Positions 31,972 through 44,665 of a stretch of DNA of 64,000 nt are shown piece by piece; the first letter of the stretch is position 1; each line of letters begins with the position of its first letter. Both the position numbers and the translations under genes were made by a program. Under the pieces are notes generated by a model. The model was not told where the DNA came from and did not search any database. It saw only the letters and a list, made by a program, of their open reading frames with translations. The stretch is from Endothia cerciana (taxonomy: Eukaryota > Ascomycota > Sordariomycetes > Diaporthales > Cryphonectriaceae), in assembly GCA_026119935.1 (NCBI GenBank), contig JALRMH010000001.1, forward strand, positions 248,001-312,000, in the 5' to 3' direction.

Positions 31972-33228
31972 TATGTGTGGTTCGGTAGTACAGTAACTGA
32001 TGGGGTGTTCCAGTGGTTCAATCTCATTGCCAACAGCAGTGATGTTACCATCAGTAACATGAACCTCTCCGCGGTCTGGAGTACTGGGGGTGAAACACCA
32101 AACTCAGATGGCTGGGACATCTACAGGTCGGACTCGGTCGTGGTGCAGGACTCGAACATCAACAACGGTGATGACTGCGTGTCGTTCAAGCCCAACAGCA
32201 CGAACATTATTGTTCAGGCAAGTAACCTGGATGCCCGTGTGGCGGAGGGAGGCCCTCCCTTTCTGGATCTCCTGCTAAGCTGCCCATGCGCCGCCAGAAC
32301 CTGATATGCAACGGCTCGCACGGGGTCTCGGTCGGCTCCCTGGGGCAATACGTGGACGAGTACGACATCGCCGAGAACATCACGGTCTACAACATCTCCA
32401 TGAGCAACGCGGGCGACGGCGCGCGCATCAAGGTGTGGCCGGGCATCGAGAGCAGCGAGTCGGCACTCCTTGACGGCGGCGGCGGCTCAGGATACGTAAA
32501 GAACGTCACGTACCAGATCCTCAACAGCACCGACAGTAGGTCTTTTACATAAACTGATATTCCCTCTCCTGGGCTATCCGCTGTGTATCTCTAGTCCGAG
32601 CAGCTTCGGCGCCTTGAGCCCTACCGAGGCAGGCCTCTTGGAGATGGCTTCCTGATAGGCGTCCTCTGTATCCTCACTTTTCTGGAGAGGTGGGATGCTG
32701 ATATACCTATACCTGCCGACAGATACTTGGGCTATCGAGGTCAACCAGTGTTACGGGCAGAGTAACGCTACGCTGTGTGAGCTGTATCCGGTGAGTATCG
32801 GCGAGCTCGGGCATGATAGTCTTCCTGAGGGTGTACAGAGGGCACAGGATTACTAACCGAGAAAAACGCCGAGCGCAGTCGAAGATGACCATTTCTGAAG
32901 TATGGTTCAAAAACTTCTCCGGGACGACATCGACAGCCGAGGAGCCATATGTTGGCTCGCTGGTGTGCTCTTCCACCTCGGTGAGTGTCGCCCTAAGTCA
33001 TCACCTCGCAAGCCGACGGTCCTCTGTTCTCTGTATCAGACGCCGTGAGGCTCTGGCGCGAGCATTTGGCGCTGACTTTTCTGTCCTTCACTATCGCAGC
33101 AATGCTGGGATATCTACGCAAGCAATATCAACGTTTTGCCTCCAGACGGGGCTCCGCCGGAGTGGATATGCAGTGGCTTCAACACGTCTGGATTGGAAGG
33201 GCTAGACTGTGTTGCTCCTCAGTCATAG
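31286..33228 (+). CDS. GH28 exopolygalacturonase, secreted
   Basis: Six exons: 31286-31915, 32014-32217, 32298-32535, 32723-32790, 32879-32980, 33100-33228; 456 residues, and all junctions keep frame. Intron 2 (32218-32297) starts with GC (CAG|GCAAGT) and has a good branch CTGCTAAG, a GC-AG intron; the others are GT-AG. The start has a signal peptide ending in a Ser-rich run. The GH28 active-site set is complete: N240-S-D242-G, D263-D264 (NNGDDCVSF), H286 (CNGSHGVSVG) and R321-I-K323. The C-terminal part with AIEVNQCYGQSNATLCELYP and paired cysteines is typical of exo-acting members. It releases galacturonate from chain ends of demethylated pectin. The preceding TATA box and the divergent pectin methylesterase support co-regulation. 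Intron 1 carries an 18-unit GT repeat. Confidence 0.93.
31934..31970. repeat. (TG)18 microsatellite inside an intron
   Basis: Eighteen TG units occupy over a third of the first exopolygalacturonase intron, between donor and branch region. Length changes here would alter intron size but not the protein. Confidence 0.95.
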
Positions 33229-34005
33229 ATGTATTGAAAATCCTTGGACGCGGTGCAGGTCTTATCTGCAGGCAAATTAAAAGGAAGGGGCTGGACACTG
33301 AGCATCTCGTTGTGTTGGCCACCCATAGGTTCAGATTAGTGAATCAAGGAGCTGGTGTGTCTTTCGGTGATGATGACCACGATCGCTGGCGAGATGACTT
33401 GAAGGAGCATCCACCGGGACGAGTGCTCATACAATTGTGATCGTCTATCAACGCCGCGGAGCATTCAATTCCCAGAGGCGCAAACCCGAAATTGCCCTGC
33501 CATGCAATCAATCAGAGACGCGCCGAGCAGTGGATAGCTCAGCGGCAACATAGGTATCTCCAGTTTCACGCCCGTCATGAACCCGATCTGCCAGCCAGCC
33601 AGACCAAACCTTAAGATAAGCCTAACGCCCGAAAAAGAGTCCTTGTGTGTTGTGGATCATTGCGGCCAAGCTGCCCAAAGGCAGTGAGAGATCTGAATCG
33701 AAACTCCATCGAGAATGTCGAGATCGGGAACCGATCGCGTTCGCATTAATGTCGTTCAATGATAATCGAGCCGGTGGCTGATGAGAAAGAAGCAAGTGAA
33801 GATGTGCCAAATGCCGAAGAGCAGGGCCCGCGTATTCAGGAGACCACGACCGCTGAGCAGGAGCTGCGTCGAGGCTTTCGACCCGAAGCCAGGGATAACG
33901 ACCGGGACTCTCGAGGGGCATGTTGTCTTCGATGTCTTCATGGAAACAAGTAGTGGTCGCAGCGGCCTGGAGGGCTTTGGCAAGCCAGACCCAGGCGCAG
34001 GCGGC
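33229..34005. other. convergent intergenic region
   Basis: No supported gene. The 3' untranslated ends of the exopolygalacturonase (plus) and casein kinase 2 beta (minus) fall here. Confidence 0.5.
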
Positions 34006-35207
34006 CTAGCCTATCGCTTGGACATCCGCGCCACCAACAGCGGCGGTGCCCTCATGGAACGACTCGCCGTCGTGCTGCTCCTCTTCCTCTTCATCCTCCT
34101 CCTCGTCGATCTCGCCATCATCTTTGAAGCCGGGCTCGATCTCCATGCGCTTGAGGCGGCGGCGCATCTCGTCACGCTTCTTCTCCTGCCAGCGTTGGAG
34201 GGTGGCGGGGGCGTGGACCTTAAATCCGTAGACCTTCGGGGTGTAGCGCTCGGTGGACTTGGTGGGGACGAGCGATGGATACACCTGGAAGAGGATGTTG
34301 TGGAAGGACGTCCCGAAGTAGGCGCCGTCGATGATAGCGTGCCGGCTCGACTTGGGGTTGTACATATCCTCGCAGCGGGCGCACCAGAGCTTGACGGGCT
34401 TCAGGTTGGGGACATCGGAGAGGCCCATGGGCAGGAGAGGGTGAGAGTTGCAGTTGACGCGCGGACACTTGCCAAAGTCGGCCTTCTTGTACTTCTCAAG
34501 CTGTTGAAGCAGACGTCAGTCCCCAGCACAACGGGTGGGCTCACCGCGCAACGACAGGACACCGCGAGCAGCGGAGACGTACCATCTTGCCAAGGCCCCT
34601 AGTGGTGACAATGTAGCGAGCGTGAACGAGACCATAGAGGTGGCGGGCGGCCTTCTCGATGGCCTCGCGCATGTCGTCATCGCAGTCGACGTCGAATACA
34701 TCGGTGATCAGGTCGAGCGCGTACTGGTAGTATTGTACCTCGGTGTTCAGACCCGTCAGATTGAACCTATCAGTCAGGTATTCCTCGTCGATCTCGCAGA
34801 AGTATTCGCAGCCTCGTGAGGAGATGAACTGGCACACAAAATCCTCGGTCAGTCTGGAGGTTCTCGGCCGCTTGCGTGCACGCTGCAGTTCAGGGGGCCC
34901 GGCCCTCTTGCGCGGCTCGTCCATGGTGACAGCAGCCTCGAGGTCTGATGGAGAGGGATGCCGAGGGACGGTATGGAGGGCGGGAATCGCGCGAAACAGA
35001 ATGCAGGACGAAACGGTTGTGACAAGTTGGGTGGTGGGCAGGTGTTGTGTTGTTGGCATGCAGGTAGTCCACAGGCACGGGCAGGTCAAGAAGCTCTTGA
35101 GCCCTACATTGCGGGTTGGGAAAATGGAGAAATGACAAGCTGCTCACCCAATCACGCCAATAGCTAGTGTAGTCACTCTCACTCTCGGACACGAAGTCAT
35201 CCATCAT
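34006..35207 (-). CDS. CKB1: casein kinase 2 regulatory subunit beta
   Basis: Three exons on the minus strand: 35148-35207, 34583-34828, 34006-34500; introns of 319 and 82 bases, phase 0. The 266-residue product begins MMDDFVSESESDYTSYWRDW and the next exon continues FISSRGCEYFCEIDEEYL, the exact usual join in this family. An acidic loop (DVDCDDD) and the zinc-binding Cys set C114, C119, C142, C145 (CPRVNC and CARC) that forms the beta dimer are intact, followed by the kinase-binding region (TSFHNILFQVYP) and a longer acidic tail (EEDEEEEEQ) than in animals. It stabilises and targets CK2, a Ser/Thr kinase of nucleus and cytoplasm. The long first intron contains an in-frame ATG at 34924 that would give a different N-terminus. 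CKB1 or CKB2 cannot be decided with certainty. Confidence 0.93.
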
Positions 35208-36234
35208 TGCGGTGTGTTGTGATTGCCGTCACTGCCTGGGTACCTGCTGGGAGTTCCGGGAAAGCACGCGGCCGGAGGTGGTGAAGGCGTGGCCAGCCTA
35301 GCCTATTGCCTTCCCTTCTTGTCGCTTGTCGTCACTCTTCTGTCGCTGCTGAGGCACCACGCTGATATTGGCTGGATGGTGTTTGAGGGGTGGGTGGGTT
35401 GGTAGGATCAAAGGAAGACTCGGCCGGATCTTGAAATGCGGCTCCCGGGCGCTCTGAGCCAGACTTTTGGGATGGGCTTAGCTGAGGAGGGGTGGGGGAC
35501 TAGGCTGAACAGGTACAGCCCCATGTCAGGGTTAGGGTGGCAGCAGCGGCTGGGGACTGTCACTGTCGGATCGTGCAGGCCCTCTTGATATTCCCTTTCT
35601 CGTGTCAAAGGCTAGGCAATGGATATGAATGAATTTTGTATAGGCCGCCTCCTCGCTCCCGGAGGGCTTGAGCTTGGTCAATCCGAACTGAAGAGTGCCG
35701 GTGAGCAACGCTCTGGAGCGGTGTACTACCTTGACTATTCACTCCTATATACTGGCAGAACTGATTAGACAGTCTCATGAAGACAGCGAATTATGTTTTC
35801 ATACAGGACAGAGGATGCTGTGTTGGTGGCCACTATTCCAACAACAAGTCTCCACCTGACGATCAGAAGAACCCAGGAGGTGAATGCCCAGGTGGTGGTG
35901 CCCATGCTCAACGACCCCCGGCGGACAACATGACATGCTCCAAACCACTTGATTCACCTTCTTTCCCTGTCGTCAGAACACGCCGTCCTCGTCCTCGCGT
36001 GAGGGCACAATGAAGAGTCTTCGGGTCACACAGCTGAACTCGGTAAACGAGACAAATCATGCCTCTGTGCCACCATTTAAGTAAGCGCTAAAACACTGCC
36101 TGGCTGGTTTCACCGCTTGCAAGCTCTGGCAAACAACAGAACAAAACTCAAGCCCCAGGCCGTGGTCTGCCCCGGGTGTCCGTCCTTCCACGTTGCCCCC
36201 AACCTCCAACGGTTCTCGCACGTCGACTGTCAGG
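35208..36234. other. intergenic region, no gene seen
   Basis: Upstream of the CK2 beta gene. A GGGTTAGGG telomere-like motif lies near 35527. No supported frame. Confidence 0.5.
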
Positions 36235-37685
36235 ATGTCTGCTATGGGATGCCTCATCGATCTTCCGGCCGAAGTCCTGCTCGAGGTCCTCTCCTCAGGG
36301 GTCTTCACATGGCGGGACTACTACTCTCTGATGTTGACATGCTGTCGCGCCGCCGTCCTCGCGAAGCCTTTTCTATACGGCAACTTCTCGACCGCCTTCA
36401 CTTACAGTTGTGCCGCCAACCCGACCCAGCCGTGCACTCCCGATCTGTGCGATCATGAGCTCAAGCGTTCAAAAGGGAGAAATCAGCGCCATTGGACCTT
36501 TCATCGCCAGCCTGGCTCGCTATCCCGAGCACAGCACGCTGATCAGCCGCATCGAGCTGCATGCAGAGCCGTCGCACCTTTGACCTGGGCACGATGAAGC
36601 CCGAGGAATTGGAGCTTATCAGGGACCTGGCAGGCAAACATGTCTTTACGGACAAGGGTGCCAGCGGGCAGTTTTTCGGTCCTGCCGAGGGGATCCCATA
36701 TCCCAACCGGAGCCGTCTTATATGCTTCCTGCTCGGGCTCTGCAAGGATGTTCGAGAGATCAAGGTTACGGATGGTGGGGGCTCTATCCCGCTAGAATCC
36801 ATTCTGAAGCACACGGGCCACGGGTTTCCAAGCCTGCAGCGCGTTGCCGTCTCCACGCCATACGAGATAGAGGAGTTCAAGTGTGGGAAGCCTCCACTGG
36901 ACCTACCGCAACATATGCACTGGCTGAAGGTCCCATCGCTGCAGAGATTCGATGTTCGCGGGGCAGGCTGCGACCTGGATCATCTCAGGACCCACGAGGA
37001 CGTTTACAGCCTACGAGGTCATCACCGGCGTCGGGCGTGGGACGCTCCGTCTCTGAGAGCTGGTCCTGGAGGTGTGCATGCTTCCCATGCCTTCTGTCGG
37101 CCGTAAGTCAGGGCAATATAAACACTCAAGAAAGGGCAACAGGGCCACCTAACACAGTCGGACAGATATAGCTGGCCCCTGTGAGGCCCTGACCGAGTTG
37201 TCAGCTATCTGGGGCAAGGCCCCGCTCTACTGTTTTCTCCGGTTCTCAGACCTGTCCGCGGGCCTAGCGCAGCACAAGCGTTCGTTGGTGAAGCTGGTGA
37301 TAGATGTGAGTCGAGTCAAATATGCCAACTACCCTGACCCGTTCGTTTCGGCTCCCGGTCGCGAAGTCGTTGGAATTTCCCCCTCCTGGACTGGAGCTCC
37401 ACGCACGGCATCCCCGCTATATGGGTCTCGGGTCTTTGGACGAATTCTCGGGGTCAAGGCATCTGGAAATCTCAGCCTGCGTCCTGGGTGCTTTCCCCAG
37501 GGTCCAGAACATGATCGACATGCTGCCAGAAAGTCTCGAGTCCTTGGTGCTACTACCGCCAACGCAGCATGGGACAACCGAGTCTTGGTGCGCTGGTAGA
37601 GGGAATCCGGGCTTTGGGGCCCGCCAAGCTGAGGAGCCTCAAAGTCGTCAACCACGAACCACTTACCACACCAGGCAGCGGATGA
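36235..37685 (+). pseudogene. F-box protein relic with LRR-like body
   Basis: An ATG at 36235 opens MSAMGCLIDLPAEVLLEVL, an F-box start (IDLPAEVL), followed by WRDYYSLMLTCCRAAVLAKPFL. The frame then changes at about 36450 (GEISAIGPFIASLARYPE), again near 36570 (MKPEELELIRDLAGKHVF, FPSLQRVAVSTPYEIEEFK), and again by 37010 (YEVITGVGRGTLRL followed by a stop). A clean intron seems present at 37105-37159 and the LRR-like body goes on (LTELSAIWGKAPLYCFLRF, then SRHLEISACVLGAF and SLESLVLLPP in another frame, ending near 37685). A 40-base intron could explain the first change; the others need indels. F-box proteins recruit substrates to SCF ubiquitin ligases; this copy is probably dead. Confidence 0.6.
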
Positions 37686-39134
37686 GATCTTGCTCTCACC
37701 AGACTACCCATACGGCCGACAAGGAAGGGCCGGTGAAGGCTTGGGCGGGACTCATCATGTGGTCATATGCCTGAATATCAATTGGGATTGAGAAGGTCCC
37801 GGGCGCCGATAGTGATCACCATGCAATCTGACTGCTGGAAGAGTCTCGCCCTGGTCTATATGGCCTACACGGACTCTGGCATAGAACAGATGTTATAGAC
37901 CAGGTGCTCAGGCTGCGGTCCATGCTCACATTTGGGAACAGCTCCGGTCCCCACCTCCTACAGCCAAGAATCATGACAGGCTGGTCTACGTGCTCGTTGA
38001 CTGTGGCAACCTATGGGCTACATCACTTATCAGCAGCCGAGCAAAGGGAGACATATCTTTGACACACTCAGCACGAAGATATACGGAGGGTCATGGTTGC
38101 TGTTTCAGACCTTTCTCACATTGTTCTGGCCTGACAGCCGCCATTTCGAGGGTCAATTTCCATGAGACACCGAGGAGCTGCACAGTTGACCAGCTGTTGT
38201 CCCGATCCTATGTGACACTTCGATACTAGACACGTCCTCCGTCAGTCACTCAATGCTTTAGTTCTCGAGGTTGTTGACAGTGTCTGTCGACTGCACCAGC
38301 TGTCGATGCCAAACATTACAGTGTGCCTGATCTCTCTAGTTATCAGGTCTGGTGAACTCGAGGATGAGCGGGACCAAATCCCCATCCTAGTCTCTAGTGA
38401 AGGTGCTGGTTATGGTTCGGAGCGGGAGTTTCGGTAGGCGCCGGCCTGGAGGGTGTACCTACCAACAGCCCTATCGCACAGGCAATGGCATTCTGAAGTA
38501 TGCATCAACCTCCAGATCCTCTCACTGATCTCATTGACCAGAAGATGCGCCGAAAAAGACCGGCAGAGGCTACCTTTAGCCTGGAAGGGGACCGACTAGT
38601 TGCTCGTCAAATATTACCTGACCGCTAGGCGGGTGTTGTTTGGAAACGAGGAAACCCCGGCACGGCTCTGCCTCCGTTCAAGAGACGACGAGGTAGGTGG
38701 CTGTCCCAAAAGCCCTGGGCAAGGCAAAAGCATCGGCCTCGGACGTCCTAACAGAAGCCAGGTGTATAGAAGTCGACAGTGCCCACGGCGGGAAAAGCAA
38801 CAATGCCCAGGACGCAGACGTAGCGGGTCCAGCGATGCAGACGTGGTAGGGGTGTGTAGAGCGACATAGTAATCACCGCCAAGTTAAACACCGAGCAGTG
38901 GCAGGCCCTGATCGCCCTACGCCGGACGCTTCTTCATGAACACCACGACTTCCCCCCCCCCCTAGTGCCGCAAAACCCTTTCCGCCCGGCCTGCTCACCG
39001 GGGGCTTGCTCAAAAGTACGCGATGCCAGCAAGAACGTGGAGGCATAGCGTCTACTCACCTTCCCGGGGGTTGCTTCGATATCACCCGCTGGCGTAACTA
39101 GAATTGACCGCATGTTTTCATTCATCTATCTGGC
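37686..39134. other. gene-free, low-information stretch
   Basis: No recognisable domain in any frame. It begins a long gene-poor interval reaching 46 kb. Confidence 0.5.
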
Positions 39135-39260
39135 TTGTGCGGTGATGGCTATGCTCTTCTCTTCGGAACTGTCCCAGCGTTTGAAGACATCTGGATCGAG
39201 TGCCTAGGAGATTTCGACAAGTACCGCATGGCTACTGGGGATCAGGATGCCCGCGACAAC
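39135..39260 (+). pseudogene. fragment of an Est1-type DNA/RNA-binding protein gene
   Basis: The frame reads ALLFGTVPAFEDIWIECLGD and then DKYRMATGDQDARD, closely similar to a short conserved block of fungal proteins that carry an Est1-type DNA/RNA-binding domain (as I remember that family, GTVPAFEDxWIECLGDLGRYRMA). The match stops after about 45 residues with no intron signals, and no flanking parts are found nearby. The sequence that should precede it appears 7.8 kb downstream at about 46930-47145. Family assignment is from recall and should be tested by search. Confidence 0.45.
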
Positions 39261-39381
39261 CTGAGAACGAAGAAGACCTGGACTAGTGCTACCTACTATG
39301 TAGTAGTAGCAGGTAGCATTCGAAGACATGCCCGGATCGGGGTGCCCAAGGAGACCTGAGGGTGGGTGCCACACAGCTTAC

Positions 39382-39397
39382 TACATAGTACTATGTA
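39382..39397. repeat. 16-base perfect palindrome, copy 1
   Basis: TACATAGTACTATGTA equals its own reverse complement. An identical copy is at 44666-44681. Confidence 0.95.
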
Positions 39398-42300
39398 CAT
39401 GTAGTATTAAAAAAGTGCGCCCGGGGGGGGGGGGGGTGTGTGTGTGTATGTGGAAAAGAACCCGCCCGATCTCGGGAAATCCGTCCTGTCACATCCCTGG
39501 GACAGGACAGATGGCTCCATGACCCACACCAACTCACTCAGGCACATGCTATGGTGGGTGAAACCTACTATGTACCTAGTGGTAGGGATACCGCTGCAGC
39601 ATGGCGGATGCTCGCCAGGAACCGGCGCGGCACCACCCCTGCCAGGGCGGCGTCTCACTGCCGGTGTCTGGCTTGCAGCAGACCCTCGTGGGTGTCCACA
39701 CGGGGATCTGGTGGCGGAGGGGCTGGCAGAGGCACGACTTGCTGCAGGTCCTGGTGCCGGGCACCGCCAGATTGAACGCCCTACCCAAGACTGTAATGTT
39801 CTGCTCGAGACCGCAGCAGATGAGGATGGTATGACACCCCGATCTCTCCCCCCGGGGGGAGGGGGGAGGAGGGAGGGCGACGTGGAACAGGACAGAAGGG
39901 GCTAATGGTCTCTTGGGAGGTTTTGGGTGGCGGCCTGCCACTTCATACTTTTTTTACTAAGATGATATGAGGAGGATACAGGAGGGGTGGTGTGGGGGGG
40001 AGAAGAGAGAAAGGAAACAAAGAGAGGGGGCGAAGGGACTGCAGCCTGCGGTAGACCGCTGTGAAATTCCCTAAATTTCGAGAAATGTCGGCCGGGGGAA
40101 TGCAACGAGCAGATAGGAGTCGATGATCGTACATAGATGTGATGTATCACATCACATCACGACGATTACATACCTTCCCATCCTCACCTCTCTCTATCTC
40201 GGCTTCTTGCCCCATCTATTTAATTTTTAGAGGATAAAATAAAACCTCCCATTAACTTCTTGAAAAGGATAAGAATGGGGGTTTAGATATAAGGAACCAG
40301 TTTAATATTCGATTATCATTCTCACTCCCGAAAGTTAAATTGTCATCCCTGATCCTTTTTTAATAGATAAACTTTTTAAGACTTGGGGGAGGGGGGTCCC
40401 ATCCCTGATCACTTAGCCCGCCCGACTTGCCAGCCTGTCGTGTCAGGTTTCCTGCTGGGAACATTCCGACGTGGAACATGACACGATGCTAATGAGAGGT
40501 CCAGACTGGGGACGCCATTGGCAGACACATGTAGCCAGACGGCTCCACCATGCAGGATGGCGAGCCTCTAGTTTCCCTCGAATGCCAAGGGTGAGTAGCC
40601 GCGAGACCAGGCTGCGGGGGGCTACCCAACGGCTTCGACAAGCAGCAGCCCTGCCAGCTCGCGAAGGCGACATCATCAGGGCCCGGACCAGGTCAGGGGC
40701 CGGGGCGACAGCGGGAAATGTCACCAAGGGCTACCCCGGTTGCGGGGGGGGAGGACCTTGGGCACCGCCCACGTCCTAACCAAGCCCACCCGCGGTCAAC
40801 AATCCCGCCTCGGTCGCAGCGCTGGCGGGGATTGTTGTTGTGGTGTAGGTGGACACGAGGGGAACGATCGAGCACCAGCTGCAGACTATAACTGTGGACA
40901 GTATGATCTTGGAAGCCACGGGATGTAACGGCGCGTGTCCTCAGAGCTGTACCAGTAGCGCCGTATCGGGACTGGGTTGTGGACATCAAAGCTGGCGCCC
41001 ACCGGTCGGCCTCTGAGTACATCTCTGACGAGAGGGCGGTGCCCGAACGGACGGCCTGGATAAGGCGATATCAGGGATGGTGGCATGACCTCTACCTACG
41101 TACCTCACATTCGGTGCCGCCGTGAAATGTGCCGCCCTCGCGAGGAGTCTCGGTGGGGGGGGGGGGGGGAGGAACTGGGGGAGATAGGCATTGGGACCTT
41201 TTTTGGGGGGGAGGGGTTGTACCAGCTTGTACTGCGCGCTATGGTACGATGGACAGGTTCTGTGGGCCCCCTCCCCTCGGCGACAAACCGGTATCTGCGT
41301 AGCGAGGAGCCAGCAACGAGTGTGAAAGTGTTATTGACGACATATGCTTGGCTTGACTCGGGTGTGCCCTTTTCTTCTGTACTGCCACGGAAGCAAAGGT
41401 ACCATTCTGCGGAGACCTGACCGGGAAATTATGGGACGCATGTTTTGAAGGAATCTCAGGGGCAACGTGCATTTACAGTACAAGGCTGGACGGCGATTCG
41501 ACGAGGGCAAGGAAGAGATGACAGGGGAGAACAATTGTGCACAATTTTGGGGTAGAAAATCTTGGCGAGGGGCCCCGGCGATCATCTCGCGAGCGGGCTC
41601 GTGATCCTTTGGTGCCCTCCCGAATGCCACACCATAGTCTACGATGGGAAAAGCGCACGATCTGGAGTCGCAAGGGGGCAGATGTCACTCAGACCTGCAT
41701 CTGGGCCGTACAGCATGAACGGACTTGCAACCGCTTTTTGGGCGCCCAGGTGGCGGCGCTGCCGGATCCTGCCGTTAACGAAGGTTGGCATGCATAGGAT
41801 CCGGGGTGGTACGTAGAAGTTTCGTTGATGATTTGCTGGAGGAGGTCCCGTTCGACCCGCGTCTGGGAAAGCCTGGGGGTTCCATGAGTGAAGGGCGTGG
41901 TGATTCGACACTTGTCTTAGGCCGGGCTGGAAACCTCGCACGAACACTCTTGGTGGCATTAGGTCGAGGCACACAAGCTGGTGACGGGCGCCGTGGCGCG
42001 GCCGTGGCGCGGACCTGACCGGTATTTCGATTCAAGGTCGAAATGGACAGGGTACTAACCCGCGTGCCTGCAAGCCAGACGGCGCCAGCCTCTCGTGATC
42101 GTCTTGTGACTGTCGGTGAGCCGGCTCCAGGAAATGAGTTCTGCACGCCCGGGATACCGGCGTGCGCAGAGTTCGTCAGCATAAGCAATTACGACTGCAA
42201 AGATCGTAATGGCAGCATGGCGGCAGTGATATGTACATACCATGGCAGAAAGGTACCTGGATGAGCGAACTGTCCCCTCCCCCCCCCCCCCGGCTTGTGC

Positions 42301-43567
42301 GCCGGTAATGCAAGCATGTATGACCAACAATTCTGGAATTCTACCATTCCTGGACAGTGCTGCGACGTTCCGCTGTGGCCCAAGGTCGGATCACCTCGAT
42401 CGATGATCCATCTCGCTTGCACCGCCGGTTAGGACTGTTGGTTGAGTGCCCAGCCAGATAAGCTGGGCAGATGTATTGGTGCGTGATTGTATGGTACGGC
42501 CCGGGACTGAGGTCGCTGGCTGGCTGCCTCCGAGTGGTTGCTGTCCCGAACAAAGGTAATCGTTGTGTAGATACTGGAGGGGCCACACATTGTCTAGTCA
42601 CCCACGCGCAGACCTCGTATTCGCAGGCCGGATCAAACAAGAAGACAAAGGGGCAAGGGACGGACCGCATCGAGGTTTCCCTTCAAGCAGAGCCGCATGT
42701 TCGGTCTCTTGGCCACCGGCGGGAGGTTAGACTAGGTCTCAGACCCACCAGGACAGGCTGAAAGCTGGCCACGCCCCTGCCCACCCAAGGTTTTGTGAAA
42801 TGATAAGCGTGTGCCGTGCGGGGGATTCGGGGTGGCCTGCTTGGGGGTTGATTGGGACCAGAGGGCCACGAGTATACAGGGTTCCTGCAGATGGCCGGGG
42901 CCTGCAGCAGACCTCGGGCCCGGGGCCCGGGGCCCAGGACGGGGTTGTCCAAAAGGGCCAGATCAAATTGACAAGGTGCGTCAGAGGGGCCCCATCTGGG
43001 TTCCGGGGGGTGGGGGGGGCGCCAGACAGTGCGAGGTACGAAGCCTCCGTCCCCGCCAGGGCGACGCGACGAGGCTGTCTAGCGTTGTGACGTTCGGCTG
43101 GCCGGGAACATATCTGCGCGTCGTGCCAGGAATGTGTTGATGTGGTGTTGTGGTCGAGACGCTAGGGTTGGAGGCGGGGGGTTGAACTGAGAACTTCGCG
43201 GAGCCGTCTGGTGAGCCTGCCCGCCCCTGCCTGCCAGGTACCGCGCGTAGTTGTGGGGTTGCGTTACGCAGTAGCACGTTAAAATGATATAAGAGACATA
43301 GTACCCAAGTACGCTACTAGCCTGGGCTGACAGATTATCAGTAGGGGCATTGTCCAGAGGTATACATACTATTCCATAGTACGTGTACTACTGTAGGTAA
43401 TTGACTTCACTCCCAGTGCCAAATGCGCCGAGGTGGCCCGTACCCTATCCGTTTGTGTTCCTGGGCGTGAACTGCTCGATCCACCTCCGCAGTCATCGAA
43501 GTTACCTATCAGGTGAGACGCTGATACGGCTGGATGGGAAAGTCGAGACGTAAAGGGGGAGTGGGGA

Positions 43568-43680
43568 AGAAAAAAAAGGTCAACCAAAAACAAAAAAAAC
43601 AAAAAAAACAAAAAAAGGTCGTCCAAAAAAAAAAAAAAAGGGTCGTCCTAAAAGAAATGGGTCGCCCCAAAAAAAAAGGT
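43568..43680. repeat. A-rich tract with repeated GGTCGTCC-like boxes
   Basis: Four or five boxes GGTCAACC, GGTCGTCC, GGTCGTCC and GGTCGCCC are separated by runs of 7-25 mostly A bases. The order suggests tandem copies of an oligo-A unit that diverged. Confidence 0.8.
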
Positions 43681-44665
43681 GCACTTACCACGTCAGTCTA
43701 TTCTGGGTGATTATCATCGGCTGTAGTGTGACGGGTATACGGCAGGGCCTCAGGGTTCAGAGTGGGGTGGAGTCGTTTTTAAGCTGAGCGGGGGTCACCT
43801 CTTGAAGGAGATGGTCGAGTTGAGACCCGGGTCTCCCCCTCGACAGACGTCTTGGAGCATCTGGAAACCGGTGAGGTGTAGCGAGCCTTTGCACATTCGC
43901 TTAGCGCGCTTGCCTGACTGTCAGCCTGACGAAATTTTATGGCATTTTCAAGAACAGGAACGGTGATGGCATTGCTCGAGGAGTGGCAGCAGGGTTGGTG
44001 GGTTCGTGGGCTATCAGCGTGGCAGGGACCTCCCTGTTTCCCCTGGTGAGTCTTTCCAGGAGATCTGATCCACTTTTCCAAGGCAAAAGTGGGCCGGCCT
44101 TGATTTCCTCGATGGCTGCTTCGCCTTGCCTTTCTTTTTCCCCTTCCCTTCCTCTGCCGTCCGGAGAGATGCCATGCCGCGGGCTGTTGCCGACCTCTGT
44201 TCTGCCGATGGGCACGCCTGATGCGAACGCCCTTCGATCCCTCGTCTCTGGGATTCCCTGCCAACCCGTCTTCACATCCTATCGGCAGGCCGGCTGATGT
44301 CAGAAGTTTGTTGGGCCGATCGAGAGAGAGCACGTTGCGGCGCTGTGAGCCTCAACTTGGAGTGTTGCACTGCACCCGGCGGGTAGTAGCTGCTATTGGT
44401 ACTTGATGACCAGGTCCTTCGCCGGACGACCCATGGGCCCTCGGTCGCCCTGAGCGTTGTTGTCCCTCGCGTGAAGCGGGGACATGATCAACTTTTTATC
44501 TATCACAACGGATCTTGGAATCGATCCTCGGCCCTGGCCATGCGGCCCAGGTCGAGCACAGGTCACCGACAACAACGGGGCCTGATGGTCCCTCGATTGA
44601 CAGACCCGTAGACCCACAAATCCCAGCCCCCACCCCCGCGGGGTGACTGGCCTGCTCGTAGTATG

